Of a stretch of 64,000 nucleotides of DNA, positions 1 to 7,810 are shown piece by piece. Where the stretch lies: NCBI RefSeq assembly GCF_013369385.1, contig NZ_SZTO01000011.1:1-64000 (forward strand), written 5' to 3'. This DNA is from Vibrio sp. 05-20-BW147 (GTDB lineage Bacteria; Pseudomonadota; Gammaproteobacteria; Enterobacterales; Vibrionaceae). A program made the position numbers and the translations under genes. Within the stretch, counting starts at the first letter, position 1. Every line of letters begins with the position of its first letter. The notes under the pieces are model-generated. The model did not search any database, was not told the origin of the DNA, and worked only from the letters and a program-made list of their open reading frames with translations.

Positions 1-173
1 TCTTCTTTCAGCTCTCTAAGCGCACAATCCTCTGGCGTTTCGTTCCCTTCACGACCGCCACCAGGTAAATCCCAGCAATTCGGATATGAAATGGAAGAAA
101 TATTATCTCTTTTATAGGTAAGAATTTGCTCGTTACAATGAACAACTAATTTGCATCCCTTAAAATGTTGCAC
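1..173 (-). CDS. Nudix hydrolase, C-terminal part outside the window (integron cassette)
   Basis: The gene reads leftward and leaves the window at position 1, so only about the first 57 codons are visible. The visible protein contains WDLPGGGREGNETPEDCALR followed by ELKEE, which fits most of the Nudix box (GX5EX7REUXEEXGU). The fold hydrolyses nucleoside diphosphates linked to another moiety; the substrate cannot be told. I chose a GTG start at 173 because AGGAG lies about 8 bases upstream, just inside the right end of the neighbouring attC. That position makes it the first gene of an integron cassette. It falls below usual ORF length cut-offs because it is truncated by the window edge. Confidence 0.8.
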   Translation of the reverse strand, partial: MQHFKGCKLVVHCNEQILTYKRDNISSISYPNCWDLPGGGREGNETPEDCALRELKE

Positions 174-191
174 ACTGTCTCTCCTAAGATT

Positions 192-317
192 GCTAACGCC
201 GCGTTAAGGGGCGCAGGCACGCAATACAAAAGTGACCGCATCACACCTTAACCACTAAACCCAACGCAAACCAAAAATGCCACGCGTGCCAAGTCCCTCT
301 TTAACGCTTTGTTATGC
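192..317 (-). repeat. attC site (VCR/VVR type) of the DUF2867-like cassette
   Basis: Read on the minus strand, this element begins with GGCATAAC just at the stop codon of the upstream gene and ends with CCCCTTAACGCGGCGTTAGC. These are the two ends typical of Vibrio superintegron attC sites (about 126 bp, imperfect dyad, GTTRRRY core as GTTAGCA). The R'' box GGCATAAC is complementary to the cassette's left boundary GTTATGCC at 825-832, which is what an integrated cassette should show. Confidence 0.88.
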
Positions 318-809
318 CTGTGCCAAAGTTTTCAATGAGCTTGGGACAATAACTTTATGGAGAGGCGCTACGACAAGCATGTATGCTTTGCCAAACAAGT
401 TGTGGACATGCACTACCGTTGTCGCATGAACAGTGACTTTGTCACCTTTCACGTCCAGCAGAAACGACACTCTCACATCAAGATGCTTATCGCAGTCCTC
501 AAGAACAATTTCATGCTCTTCGTTACTTACGAGCGTGAAAATACCTATCCGATCGCCCACTTTGACATTATCTACAACGGCCTCCAAAGTGGCATCCTGA
601 AATCGACCTAAATGCTTCAGGCCAAACATGGATACAATACGGTTTCTCATTTCCATTAAGATAGAAACCCAGCGCGGTGTTTGCTTGGCGATTTCAAGAT
701 AAACATCGAAAGCTGTCTGATTCGTGTATGGGATCTCGCGAGAAAAACTGTCAGCAAAATAAGAGCCTTGCGCGTAATCATAAAGCTTGGAATGCTTTGG
801 GATAGTCAT
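312..809 (-). CDS. DUF2867-like cassette protein
   Basis: The 165-residue protein resembles the DUF2867 family: an N-terminal segment with a YADSFSREIP-like stretch, a central region with MRNRIVSMFGLKHLG, and a beta-rich C-terminal half. The family's biochemical role is unknown. The start is ATG at 809 with AGGAG about 8 bases upstream, lying right behind the attC boundary as usual for cassettes. The stop codon overlaps the next attC, also usual. There is no promoter of its own that I can see. It is an integron gene cassette facing left. Family assignment is from recall of the motif pattern only. Confidence 0.72.
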   Translation of the reverse strand: MTIPKHSKLYDYAQGSYFADSFSREIPYTNQTAFDVYLEIAKQTPRWVSILMEMRNRIVSMFGLKHLGRFQDATLEAVVDNVKVGDRIGIFTLVSNEEHEIVLEDCDKHLDVRVSFLLDVKGDKVTVHATTVVHVHNLFGKAYMLVVAPLHKVIVPSSLKTLAQA

Positions 810-825
810 GTATTTCTCCTAAAAG

Positions 826-950
826 GCATAACGCCCGCTTAAGTGGTGAGCAACGCAATGCGATGCTTCCGCATACCACCTAAATCACTAAATTTACCGC
901 AAATCACAAATGCCACGCGTTGCGAATCCGTCTTGAAGCGTTTGTTATGT
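826..950 (-). repeat. attC site of the membrane-protein cassette
   Basis: On the minus strand the element runs from AAACATAACAAACGCTTCAA through an imperfect dyad to CCACTTAAGCGGGCGTTATGCC. Its R'' box calls for a cassette left boundary reading GTTATGTTT. No such sequence occurs upstream of the associated gene near 1184-1240, so that cassette has lost its 5' end. Confidence 0.85.
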
Positions 951-1184
951 TTGTTTCTCGGCTTCGATTACTTCCTCCGAGCAATCTTTTACTAAAACAA
1001 ACTTATAACCACCAAACGACTTCCCAACACAACTTTTAATTATAAAAAACGATACACTTACCACCGCAAGATAAGACACAACGCTAGCGACATTGTTGGA
1101 TGCATCAGCCGATAAACCAATGCCAAGAGCAATCCCCACGCCAAGCATTCCGCCTGCAAACCCTACAAACAATCCAATCAACAT
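945..1184 (-). CDS. Small membrane protein of an integron cassette, 5' end probably lost
   Basis: From the ATG at 1184 the product is 79 residues, with a glycine-rich first membrane segment (MLIGLFVGFAGGMLGVGIAL), a second one (YLAVVSVSFFIIKSC) and a charged C-terminus. The open frame continues upstream to a TTG at 1235, but those codons run into the recombinase fragment that reads the other way. There is no good ribosome site before the ATG. The gene is followed by its attC. I think it is the 3' part or a near-complete copy of a cassette cut by the junction at about 1185-1235. Function unknown. Confidence 0.55.
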   Translation of the reverse strand: MLIGLFVGFAGGMLGVGIALGIGLSADASNNVASVVSYLAVVSVSFFIIKSCVGKSFGGYKFVLVKDCSEEVIEAEKQT

Positions 1185-1187
1185 AGT

Positions 1188-1724
1188 TTGCCAAGTTATG
1201 CTCCACCACAACAAAGATACGGTAAGCGCGCCCAAAGGCTGGTGTCACAGCGCTATGTGGATTTCTTAGAGCCGTTGATTGTACTGGCACTCAATACAGG
1301 TATGCGCAAAGGCGAAATGTTGTCGCTTAAGTGGTCACACATCAACATGGAAGACAGGTATTTGACCATTCGCTCTGAGAATGCCAAATCGAAAAACAAA
1401 CGCACCATTCCACTCAATAACACGGTGTATACCATGTTACAGGCTTGGCATGAGCAAAATCCGGATACCGAATTGGTGTTTGAGCGAAATGGCAAACCGC
1501 TCGACTCTTATCAGTACCAGTGGGAGTCGTTACTCAAAGAAGCAGGAATAGAGAATTTCCGTTTTCACGACTTGCGCCACCATTTCGCCAGTAAGTTGGT
1601 GATGAAAGAAGCGGATTTGAACGTGGTTCGTGAATTGTTGGGCCATGCGGATTTAAAAATGACGCTGCGCTATGCGCATCTGGCTCCTGAACATAAGGCC
1701 AGTGCGGTGAATCTCATCGGTTAA
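1188..1724 (+). pseudogene. Tyrosine recombinase (phage-type integrase), catalytic half only
   Basis: The open frame encodes the C-terminal catalytic domain of a tyrosine recombinase. The first arginine is in NTGMRKGEML, the HxxR box in HDLRHHFASKL, the second histidine in LLGHADLKMT and the tyrosine nucleophile in RYAHLAPEH. The usual N-terminal SAM-like DNA-binding domain (about 150 residues) is missing. The start lies inside DNA that also belongs to the left-facing cassette, with no ribosome site. This is a 5'-truncated integrase. It probably belonged to the small replicon-like element that follows (AlpA, Rep), and truncation would have fixed that element in place. A functional short recombinase is possible but unlikely. 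Confidence 0.8.
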
Positions 1725-1998
1725 ATGCGTGATGATTTTTAGAATGTTGCTCTATTGGATTGGGTATCTGTAGGGATTTTATTTAGAAACATTGTGAACA
1801 TGATTTAGAAAAACGTCTGCAATCCGCAATCTATTTGGTTTTTTATGCTGACATAGTGCTTTTGGGAGCCCCAAAAAGGGTGTTTTGTGATTGGCTTAAC
1901 AAATCGAAACACGCGATTCTAAATCCGATTTCAAATCCCTTTTTTAAACTGTGTAGTTTCAATGTCACTTCCTAAACAACAAAGTAGGTGACACACAT
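1725..1998. other. Gene-free stretch between integrase remnant and AlpA gene
   Basis: No coding frame is evident. It is AT-rich and carries short direct repeats (ATTTAGAAA at two places around 1781-1822; related GATT-AAATC words near 1915-1937) and a small hairpin, TTTTGGG...CCCAAAA, at about 1860-1876. In related elements this region would hold the promoter, the replication origin or the excision site. Nothing here proves which. Confidence 0.4.
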
Positions 1999-2235
1999 AT
2001 GAAAACACTTGATAAACGTGCATACACAGAGCAAGAAACCTCGATTTACATTGGCATGAGCCGTTCTTTCTTACGTCAAGCCCGTATGGAAGGGCAGCGT
2101 AAAAATCGTACTCTCGCGCCACCGTTCATTAAAATTGGTCGTGCGGTTCGCTACCTCAAAGAAGACTTAGACGCATGGCTTGATAGCCAAACCAAACTTA
2201 ACCACCTTTCTCAAGGAGGGTGGCTGCATGGTTAA
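1999..2235 (+). CDS. AlpA-like excisionase / helix-turn-helix regulator
   Basis: The 78-residue protein has the MerR/AlpA-type winged-helix layout: TEQETSIYIGMSRSFLRQAR as helix-turn-helix, then PPFIKIGRAVRYLKEDLDAW as the wing and last helix. Proteins of this kind regulate integrase genes or act as recombination directionality factors in P4-like prophages and satellites. A ribosome site (TAGGTGA) precedes the ATG. The next gene starts inside its 3' end, so they are probably translated together. It sits between an integrase remnant and a replication gene, as in phage satellites. Confidence 0.8.
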   Translation: MKTLDKRAYTEQETSIYIGMSRSFLRQARMEGQRKNRTLAPPFIKIGRAVRYLKEDLDAWLDSQTKLNHLSQGGWLHG

Positions 2236-2479
2236 TTTAACACCGGAGCAAATCACGCTACTGAAATGGATGAGAGCAGGGCGCACCTTTGAGGTGTGCT
2301 CGGATTACTGTCCCCATAATGGCGATGTGCAACCGAAATCCCTTTTACCGATACAGGTGCATCACAAAACCATCCATAAACTGATGAAAGAGGGGCTTAT
2401 CCACTATACCCCACAACAGTTCAACGGTTTGCGTTGGGATGTCTTTTCCATCACTGAAAAAGGGAAGGGCATTCGATGA
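2228..2479 (+). CDS. Small unknown protein of the satellite-like element
   Basis: The 83-residue product begins at the ATG at 2228, preceded by a strong AAGGAGG about 9 bases upstream that lies within the end of the AlpA gene. Its stop overlaps the ATG of the replication gene (ATGA at 2476-2479). The C-terminal half (HHKTIHKLMKEGLIHYTP...) looks like a small winged-helix unit. I do not recognise the family. Translational coupling on both sides suggests a role in control of replication or excision; that is inference from position. Confidence 0.65.
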   Translation: MVNLTPEQITLLKWMRAGRTFEVCSDYCPHNGDVQPKSLLPIQVHHKTIHKLMKEGLIHYTPQQFNGLRWDVFSITEKGKGIR

Positions 2480-4020
2480 GCACACTCGACCTTTCTTGCA
2501 TTGACCGTGACGACAGAGCCTTTGTTCAGCAAAGGCTTTTGCCATTTCCGGACGTCATTCAGCGTTTGCTACTTAAAGAATATTTGAGCTATCCGACCAA
2601 GTTTGAACGCAATACCTACCTTAGAACTGCGGTGGAGGCGATTGCGGCCAAGTTGTCGCTGCCGATTGGCAAAATCACGCTCGACGTCAGTGAAGAAGAC
2701 TTGCGCGCAAAAGCCAAAATGAACGCTGCGGAAGTGTTGGAGCGCCGCCGCCGTTTTCGTAATGACGAACGCGCCTTGAGCGTGCTGCGTGAGTTTGTCG
2801 CCCAAAAAGGGTTAACGCCCTATGAGGGGCAATATTCACTTAGAGGTGAAGTAGCTCGATACAGTGACCGCAAATGGTGGCTGCGAGGATTGCGCAAGGC
2901 GTTACGACGTAACATCGAGCTGGTGTTGCATCACCTCAACCAAGTGAACAAACACAAAAGCCTCTATTGCTCGATGCCCACACTGATGGCAAGGCGTCAG
3001 CAGAAAGCCTATCAAAAGGCGTATCTCGAAAACACCATCGCCACCAATGAGCTAGGTCAGTCGTTCTCTTTACTGGAACTGTCACAAAAAGGCGTTTCCG
3101 ACCCAACCATTCGCAAAGGCGAGCTGATGGTCAGAGCCAGAGGCTTTGAAGACTTAGCCAAAGAGCTCGGTCATGTAGCAACCTTTCTCACCATTACTTG
3201 TCCGTCAAAGTACCATCGCAGTTACTCCACATCGGGACAGGTGAACCCCAAATGGGCAGGGCATACCCCGCTGGACGGGCAAACTTACCTTAACGACATC
3301 TGGAAACTGATGCGCTCAATGCTCAACCGTTTGGGCGTGCGTTTCTACGGTTTTCGTGTAGCAGAGCCGCAACATGACGGTACACCGCACTGGCATTTGC
3401 TGCTGTTTGTTGAGCCCAAACACTATGACCTGATGGTGCAAACCATGCGTGATTACGCCATGCGCGAAGATGGGGAGGAAAAGGGCGCAACGGAGCATCG
3501 TTTTACCGAAGTCAAAATCGACCCCGCCAAAGGCAGTGCTACCGGATACATTGCCAAATACATCTCGAAAAACATTGACGGAAGTGATCTTGATTGTGGT
3601 GTCTATGGGGAAGACCCGAAAGACGCCGCCGCAAGAGTGGACGCATGGGCTTCATGTTGGGGTATCCGCCAGTTTCAACAGCTCGGCGGCTGCTCTGTGA
3701 CGGTATGGCGAGAGCTGCGCCGCCTCAAAGAAATGCAAGATTTACCCGTAGTGGCAAAAGAGATTGTGGAAGCGGCAGATAAAGGCGACTGGAAGCGATT
3801 CACGCAGCGCATGGGCGGTGTGTTCAGTACACGCAAAGCGCAAGTGTTTAAGCCGCACTATGCGTTTTCAATCGACACGGAGACCGGCGTTATCAAAACC
3901 ACGTTGTACTGTGCCAGTGAGCTGGTTAGAGCGTTGAAAGGGGTTGCCATTGAAGGGCGTGAAATCATCACTCGTCTGTTTAAGTGGCGCATCGAATCTA
4001 ACATGCGTCACGCTTTTTAA
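2476..4020 (+). CDS. Replication endonuclease, P2 gpA-like HUH protein
   Basis: The 514-residue protein matches the phage P2 gene A family of rolling-circle initiators. The N-terminal 200 residues are charged and helical. The catalytic centre follows with the HUH metal box in HWHLLLFVEP and the two-tyrosine motif in GYIAKYISKNIDG, where one tyrosine makes the covalent 5'-DNA bond. It would nick its own origin and start single-strand displacement replication. It starts in an ATGA overlap with the gene before it. Length is somewhat shorter than P2 gpA (about 760), as in satellites. It has no capsid, terminase or tail genes near it, so the element would rely on a helper or is degraded. Confidence 0.85.
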   Translation: MSTLDLSCIDRDDRAFVQQRLLPFPDVIQRLLLKEYLSYPTKFERNTYLRTAVEAIAAKLSLPIGKITLDVSEEDLRAKAKMNAAEVLERRRRFRNDERALSVLREFVAQKGLTPYEGQYSLRGEVARYSDRKWWLRGLRKALRRNIELVLHHLNQVNKHKSLYCSMPTLMARRQQKAYQKAYLENTIATNELGQSFSLLELSQKGVSDPTIRKGELMVRARGFEDLAKELGHVATFLTITCPSKYHRSYSTSGQVNPKWAGHTPLDGQTYLNDIWKLMRSMLNRLGVRFYGFRVAEPQHDGTPHWHLLLFVEPKHYDLMVQTMRDYAMREDGEEKGATEHRFTEVKIDPAKGSATGYIAKYISKNIDGSDLDCGVYGEDPKDAAARVDAWASCWGIRQFQQLGGCSVTVWRELRRLKEMQDLPVVAKEIVEAADKGDWKRFTQRMGGVFSTRKAQVFKPHYAFSIDTETGVIKTTLYCASELVRALKGVAIEGREIITRLFKWRIESNMRHAF

Positions 4021-4141
4021 CTTGGAGTTCTGTGAATAACTGTATTTATGAAGTCCAAAAAGAGAAGTGAGCGATAAATCAAAGTAAGAACACCGTTGAT
4101 ATGGTCTAATGCTCATATTAAATCAATCAAATCAAGACAGT

Positions 4142-4966
4142 ATGGCAAGAAAGAACGATGGGCTGCTATGGCATCTTATGGATGCCCCTTGGTGGGTAAG
4201 TGTGCTTTTCGCAGCAATAGCCTACATTGGCTTGAGCTTTGTGCTACCTGCTTTAGCCATGAGCTCAGAAAATTTTATTTTTAACTCTGTTGCGCCAAAT
4301 CTGCCGATACTCGCGCCCTATGTCGCGTTTACTCTACTTATTCCGGCTCCTGTTGCACTCTTCAAGCAATTAAGCAGACAGCGCCAGTATTCTACAACAA
4401 CCAATGAAATAGCCAGCCAAGGTACGACCGCCGCTCTAAACAACCTGTCGTGGTTAGAATTTGAAAGCTATATCGGCGAGTTCTTCAAACAACAGGGCTA
4501 CGAAGTCAAACAAGCCTTTTCGCAAAAGCCGGATGGGGGCGTGGACATCTGGATGAGAAAAGACGGCCAATTAACGCTCGTTCAGTGCAAACACTGGAAG
4601 GCTCGCAAGGTGGGGATCCAAATCTTACGCGAAATGTACGCCGTGATGATAGAACACAATGCCAGCAAAATGATTGTAGTGACTTCGGGCGACTTTACCT
4701 CAGAGGCAATCAAGTATGCGCTCGATAAACGGCTGTGGCTAATCAATGGTGGTGAGCTGGTTCATATGATTGAACAAGTGCGCAATCGTCCAGCAGAGCA
4801 AGCCGTGGAAGTGACACCACCCAAAAGCGCCACTCCGCTTTGTCCAAGTTGTCATGCGCCATTGATCATGCGCACCGCGAAAAGAGGGCAGAACAAAGGC
4901 AATCAGTTTTACGGCTGCTCTTCTTACCCTCGATGTCGGTATACCAAGGATATCAGTGCGGCGTAA
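4142..4966 (+). CDS. Membrane-anchored Mrr-like restriction endonuclease with zinc finger
   Basis: From the ATG at 4142 the protein has 274 residues. Two membrane segments come first (about residues 15-35 and 55-75). An Mrr_cat nuclease domain follows, with the PD-(D/E)xK core visible as DGGVDIWMRKDGQLTLVQCK (D...QxK). The C-terminus is a topoisomerase-type C4 zinc ribbon (CPSCHAPL...YGCSSYPRCRYT). Such proteins are widespread and usually annotated as restriction endonucleases; their targets are not established. I preferred MARKND to the upstream ATG at 4109 because relatives begin in this way, but neither start has a strong ribosome site. It may be cargo of the adjacent element or an unrelated neighbour. 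Confidence 0.8.
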   Translation: MARKNDGLLWHLMDAPWWVSVLFAAIAYIGLSFVLPALAMSSENFIFNSVAPNLPILAPYVAFTLLIPAPVALFKQLSRQRQYSTTTNEIASQGTTAALNNLSWLEFESYIGEFFKQQGYEVKQAFSQKPDGGVDIWMRKDGQLTLVQCKHWKARKVGIQILREMYAVMIEHNASKMIVVTSGDFTSEAIKYALDKRLWLINGGELVHMIEQVRNRPAEQAVEVTPPKSATPLCPSCHAPLIMRTAKRGQNKGNQFYGCSSYPRCRYTKDISAA

Positions 4967-5375
4967 TGGGTGAGAGGGTGTCGTCTAGCAAGTGTTTGCC
5001 CCAAAACGTGTTTAGCCGAGCGTCGCAAATGAGCGAATAGAAGATCTTTGGTCTTTATATTGAGAAGCACTGCAATTGAATATTTACCATGATTCCATTG
5101 CTCAGCTTTTTGTCGCATTGGCGCCGGCAACTAAAGAGGGGCTTCTGGACTCTCCCTGCGCCCCTAAAATCACGCTTAATCTTCAAATAATCGATTGATG
5201 TGAACATAAACGGCGACATAGGCCATGTATGGCTTAACCCGTCCTTCATTTTTCATGTGAAACCAATTGCTACTAAGTTATTTATTTTCGGGCGTGATAA
5301 AAGGGGGGGCGCCTGTTGGTTTTTTTCAATGCTGCAAGTTGCAAGAGACGATCCCACTTATCACTTTCATGTAAT
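4967..5375. other. Gene-free stretch between two convergent genes
   Basis: No convincing gene was found; short frames here have no ribosome site and no recognisable composition. A G-run (GGGGGGGCGCC, about 5304-5314) precedes GTTGGTTTTTTTC, which may act as a weak transcription stop. No attC or direct repeat marking the right end of the satellite-like element was recognised. Confidence 0.35.
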
Positions 5376-6625
5376 CTATTCACCGCTACCTTTAAGCTCT
5401 TGCTGATAGTGGACCCACTGCTGTTCAACGATTTCACGGAAGGCTTTGTCTTGTTCTATAGGATGGATATCGAAATCCTTCAGCGTGCCTTGGTACAAGG
5501 TTTCACCGCCATCCACTTCTGCTCGTAAAGCCTTCGCAAACACCTGCTCTGGACCTGCAAATTGACCTAATAACGCTAAGGCGTACGCCTTGTTGCCAAT
5601 ATAGATACCAGAGGCATGCTCGCGAATCGCCAATTCAAATTTTTCTAAGGCTTGATTGAGGAGCATGTTAGCTCCGTCAAAATCATTATTCTGCATTAGT
5701 GGCTTACTCTGGCATAGCAAGGTAAACCCAACTTGATTAAGAGCCATAGCAACCTGCTCTCGCAAAGCCGGCGTTTGGTCGTCACCCACGTAAGCGATTA
5801 AACGTAAGCGATTAAGTCATTGTAGGTTTGGATGGCTTGCTCAGACTGATTTAGCTGGCCTTGGGCTAGGCCTTTAGCAAATAACGCTCTGCAGGCGAAT
5901 TCTTTCAATCTTGGATCAGTATTAGATCCGATATAACCCAATACCTTTTCAAAAGCTGAAAGTGCAGAGTCGTAGTTTTTGTCATTAAAATCTTCACGTG
6001 CTTTATCAAAAATAGTTTGCACATGAATAAGCTTTCCTTGGATTTCTTGTTGCTCGTGGAGCTTTTCAAAGTTAGTCGAATGCTTTTCTAGCTCGTCTTT
6101 GAAATTTTGTTCTTGTGCTTCAAGAAGACTCCGACTTTCTGTTTTGATGTACTTTTGCGCTTCTTTTTTTGCTTCTGCAACCGCACGATTTTTAGCCGTA
6201 AAACCTAAAAAGATAGCAGCAACTGTAATGATAGTGCCAAAAACAGTCAGGATGAGACCCCACATATTGGTATTCCAACTAACGTCGCCAATCCTACGGT
6301 CATAAGACGCCAGTTCTTTAGCTTGGTTTTCAGTCTGTGCGGTTAGCTTTTCTTTCACTTCAACAAGCTGAACTTGCAGCCTATTTAGCTCTGCCTCGAC
6401 ATTTTTTAAATCGCTTCTGCTTACATTCTGTAGCTGTAACGTCGCTTCAAGTTTTGCGCTTTTAGCTTGCAGCTCGATAAGCTGACCAATCAGCCACGAT
6501 TGGTCTACTACTGTTTGAGATTGTATTGCGGCTTGATTAGCTGCATCAGAAGCAAAACATGTTGAGGGGCTGAGCAATCCGATAGAGAACGTCAAAAATA
6601 AAATTACATAGCGCAAGACGAGCAT
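5376..6625 (-). pseudogene. TPR/coiled-coil membrane protein broken by a 14-bp tandem duplication
   Basis: Two adjacent minus-strand frames (5798-6625, 275 residues; 5376-5789, 137 residues) are parts of one gene. The first has a signal sequence (LLSPSTCFA), a long coiled coil, one membrane segment (LILTVFGTIITVAAIFLGF), another helix-rich stretch and TPR-like repeats ending NDLIAYV. A 14-bp direct repeat at 5788-5815 shifts the frame and brings TAA. With one copy removed the reading runs NDLIAYV-GDDQTPALR as a single protein of 411 residues. The second half continues the TPR pattern (ALEKFELAIREHASG). Function unknown; the protein would be anchored in the inner membrane. The lesion looks recent, as nothing else is damaged. 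Confidence 0.85.
5788..5815. repeat. Exact 14-bp tandem duplication, two copies
   Basis: The unit ACGTAAGCGATTAA occurs at 5788-5801 and again at 5802-5815 without mismatch. Fourteen bases is not a multiple of three, so the repeat causes the frameshift in the TPR gene. Slippage during replication could create or remove it. Confidence 0.95.
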
Positions 6626-7174
6626 CCTTGTCCGACTACTGATACATTGAAAAAGCGTTAAACGCGCAAAATACGCAGCTCCAATATACAGTAGTTAGGT
6701 TTCTTTAAGTCATTGAATTATATAGTTGGTGCATTGACTAAAACAAGCAGTTTTTAGTCTCTAAAAAACCAATAGGTAATCATGGGGTCCATATTAACGA
6801 GGTAAGTTGGGCTTTCTTATCATTCTTGTCAGGTGGCGTGTTTTCGCTACTTACCTGACCAATGTAGTTTAAAAAGTAGCATTAAAGAGCCGCTTCTGGC
6901 ACTGAGCCGTCCTTTCGGCTCAAACTCATTTCTGTCCATAAATTAGTTAGTTGAAGAGATAAATTGCAATGCTACATATGCACTACACATAAGAATGGAT
7001 TTATCTGTATGATTTGGTTTAAGTTATTGTAATTATGTATATAATTGTTTTTGTCATATCCCCTTAACGCAGCGTTATAGCGCTATATGAGTCGCAATCC
7101 TGACAGATCAATTAATCTCTAAATATTCATGCGTAGTATGGTTTGCTTGGTTTTATTATGTATAGGTCAATTTG
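6626..7174. other. Long gene-free stretch with hairpins and an attC remnant
   Basis: No gene is supported in these 549 bases. Two overlapping inverted repeats occur: AGGTAAGT (6800-6807) with ACTTACCT (6849-6856), and GTCAGGT (6828-6834) with ACCTGAC (6853-6859). They share an arm and cannot both form. A second hairpin, TGAGCCG-TCCTTT-CGGCTCA, lies at 6903-6922. The promoter of the left-facing TPR gene should lie in the part next to 6626, and the truncated attC at 7060-7080 marks the left edge of a cassette. Confidence 0.4.
7060..7080 (+). repeat. Truncated attC (right end only)
   Basis: CCCCTTAACGCAGCGTTATAG is the right-hand end of a VCR-type attC, but the left 100 bases are not present. 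The GTTATAG core is complementary to the R'' box CTATAAC at 7653-7659, showing that 7074 is the left boundary of the next cassette. Confidence 0.7.
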
Positions 7175-7639
7175 ATGAAAAATAAACTAATTTTATGCTC
7201 TGTACTTTTGTTGGGGTTATCAGGTTGTGCGTCTGTGCCTACAGCTGATAGCTCAATATCTAATCAGGCAAAAGCATTTGAAGCACCCACAACAGGTAAT
7301 GCAGGTATTTATATTTATCGTGAAGATACATTAGTTGGTGCGGCACTAAAGAAATATGTTTACGTAGATGATGAATGTATTGGTGAAACGGCCCCAGGTG
7401 TTTTCTTTTACCATGAAGTTGAGGGCAATAAAGAACACAAGATAAGTACTGAATCTGAGTTTTCTGAAAATGATTTGACTATCTATACAGAGGAAGGACG
7501 AAACTATTTTATTAATCAATTTATTAAAATGGGCGTATTTGTAGGTGGGGCAGGGTTAGAGCAAGTGGATGAAAACAAGGGTAAAGCAGAAGTTCTTAAA
7601 GTTGATATGGCACAAAAAGGAAACTGTACTGTCAAGTGA
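7175..7639 (+). CDS. DUF2846-like lipoprotein (integron cassette)
   Basis: The 154-residue product has a lipoprotein signal (LLLGLSGCASVP, lipidated cysteine at about residue 19). A DUF2846-type domain follows, with GIYIYREDTLVGAALKKYVY and a later EEGRNYFINQF segment. The role of this family is unknown; the protein should sit in the cell envelope. I chose the ATG at 7175 rather than the TTG just before it, with AGGT about 8 bases upstream. The gene is AT-rich compared with the core genes, as is common for cassettes, and is enclosed by an attC remnant and a complete attC. Cassette direction is rightward, opposite to those at 1-1184. Confidence 0.8.
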   Translation: MKNKLILCSVLLLGLSGCASVPTADSSISNQAKAFEAPTTGNAGIYIYREDTLVGAALKKYVYVDDECIGETAPGVFFYHEVEGNKEHKISTESEFSENDLTIYTEEGRNYFINQFIKMGVFVGGAGLEQVDENKGKAEVLKVDMAQKGNCTVK

Positions 7640-7651
7640 TTATGTGGCAGC

Positions 7652-7780
7652 GCTATAACAAACGCCTCAAGAGGGACTGTCAAAGCGTGGCGTTAACAGT
7701 CCCATTTAGACGCAGTGGTTAGCGTTATTGTTTTGCGCTTTTGGTCATGCGTTACCAGCCCCTTAAGGGGGCGTTTGAGC
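7652..7780 (+). repeat. attC site of the lipoprotein cassette
   Basis: The element begins CTATAACAAACGCCTCAAGA, contains AGGGACTGTCAAAGCGTGGCG, and ends CCAGCCCCTTAAGGGGGCG. This is close to the V. cholerae repeat consensus. The final core reads GTTTGAG, which departs from GTTRRRY at the fourth base, so the right junction may be inactive. Confidence 0.88.
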
Positions 7781-7810
7781 ATCCGCTAGTTTCTAGATAA
7801 GGAGTCAATT

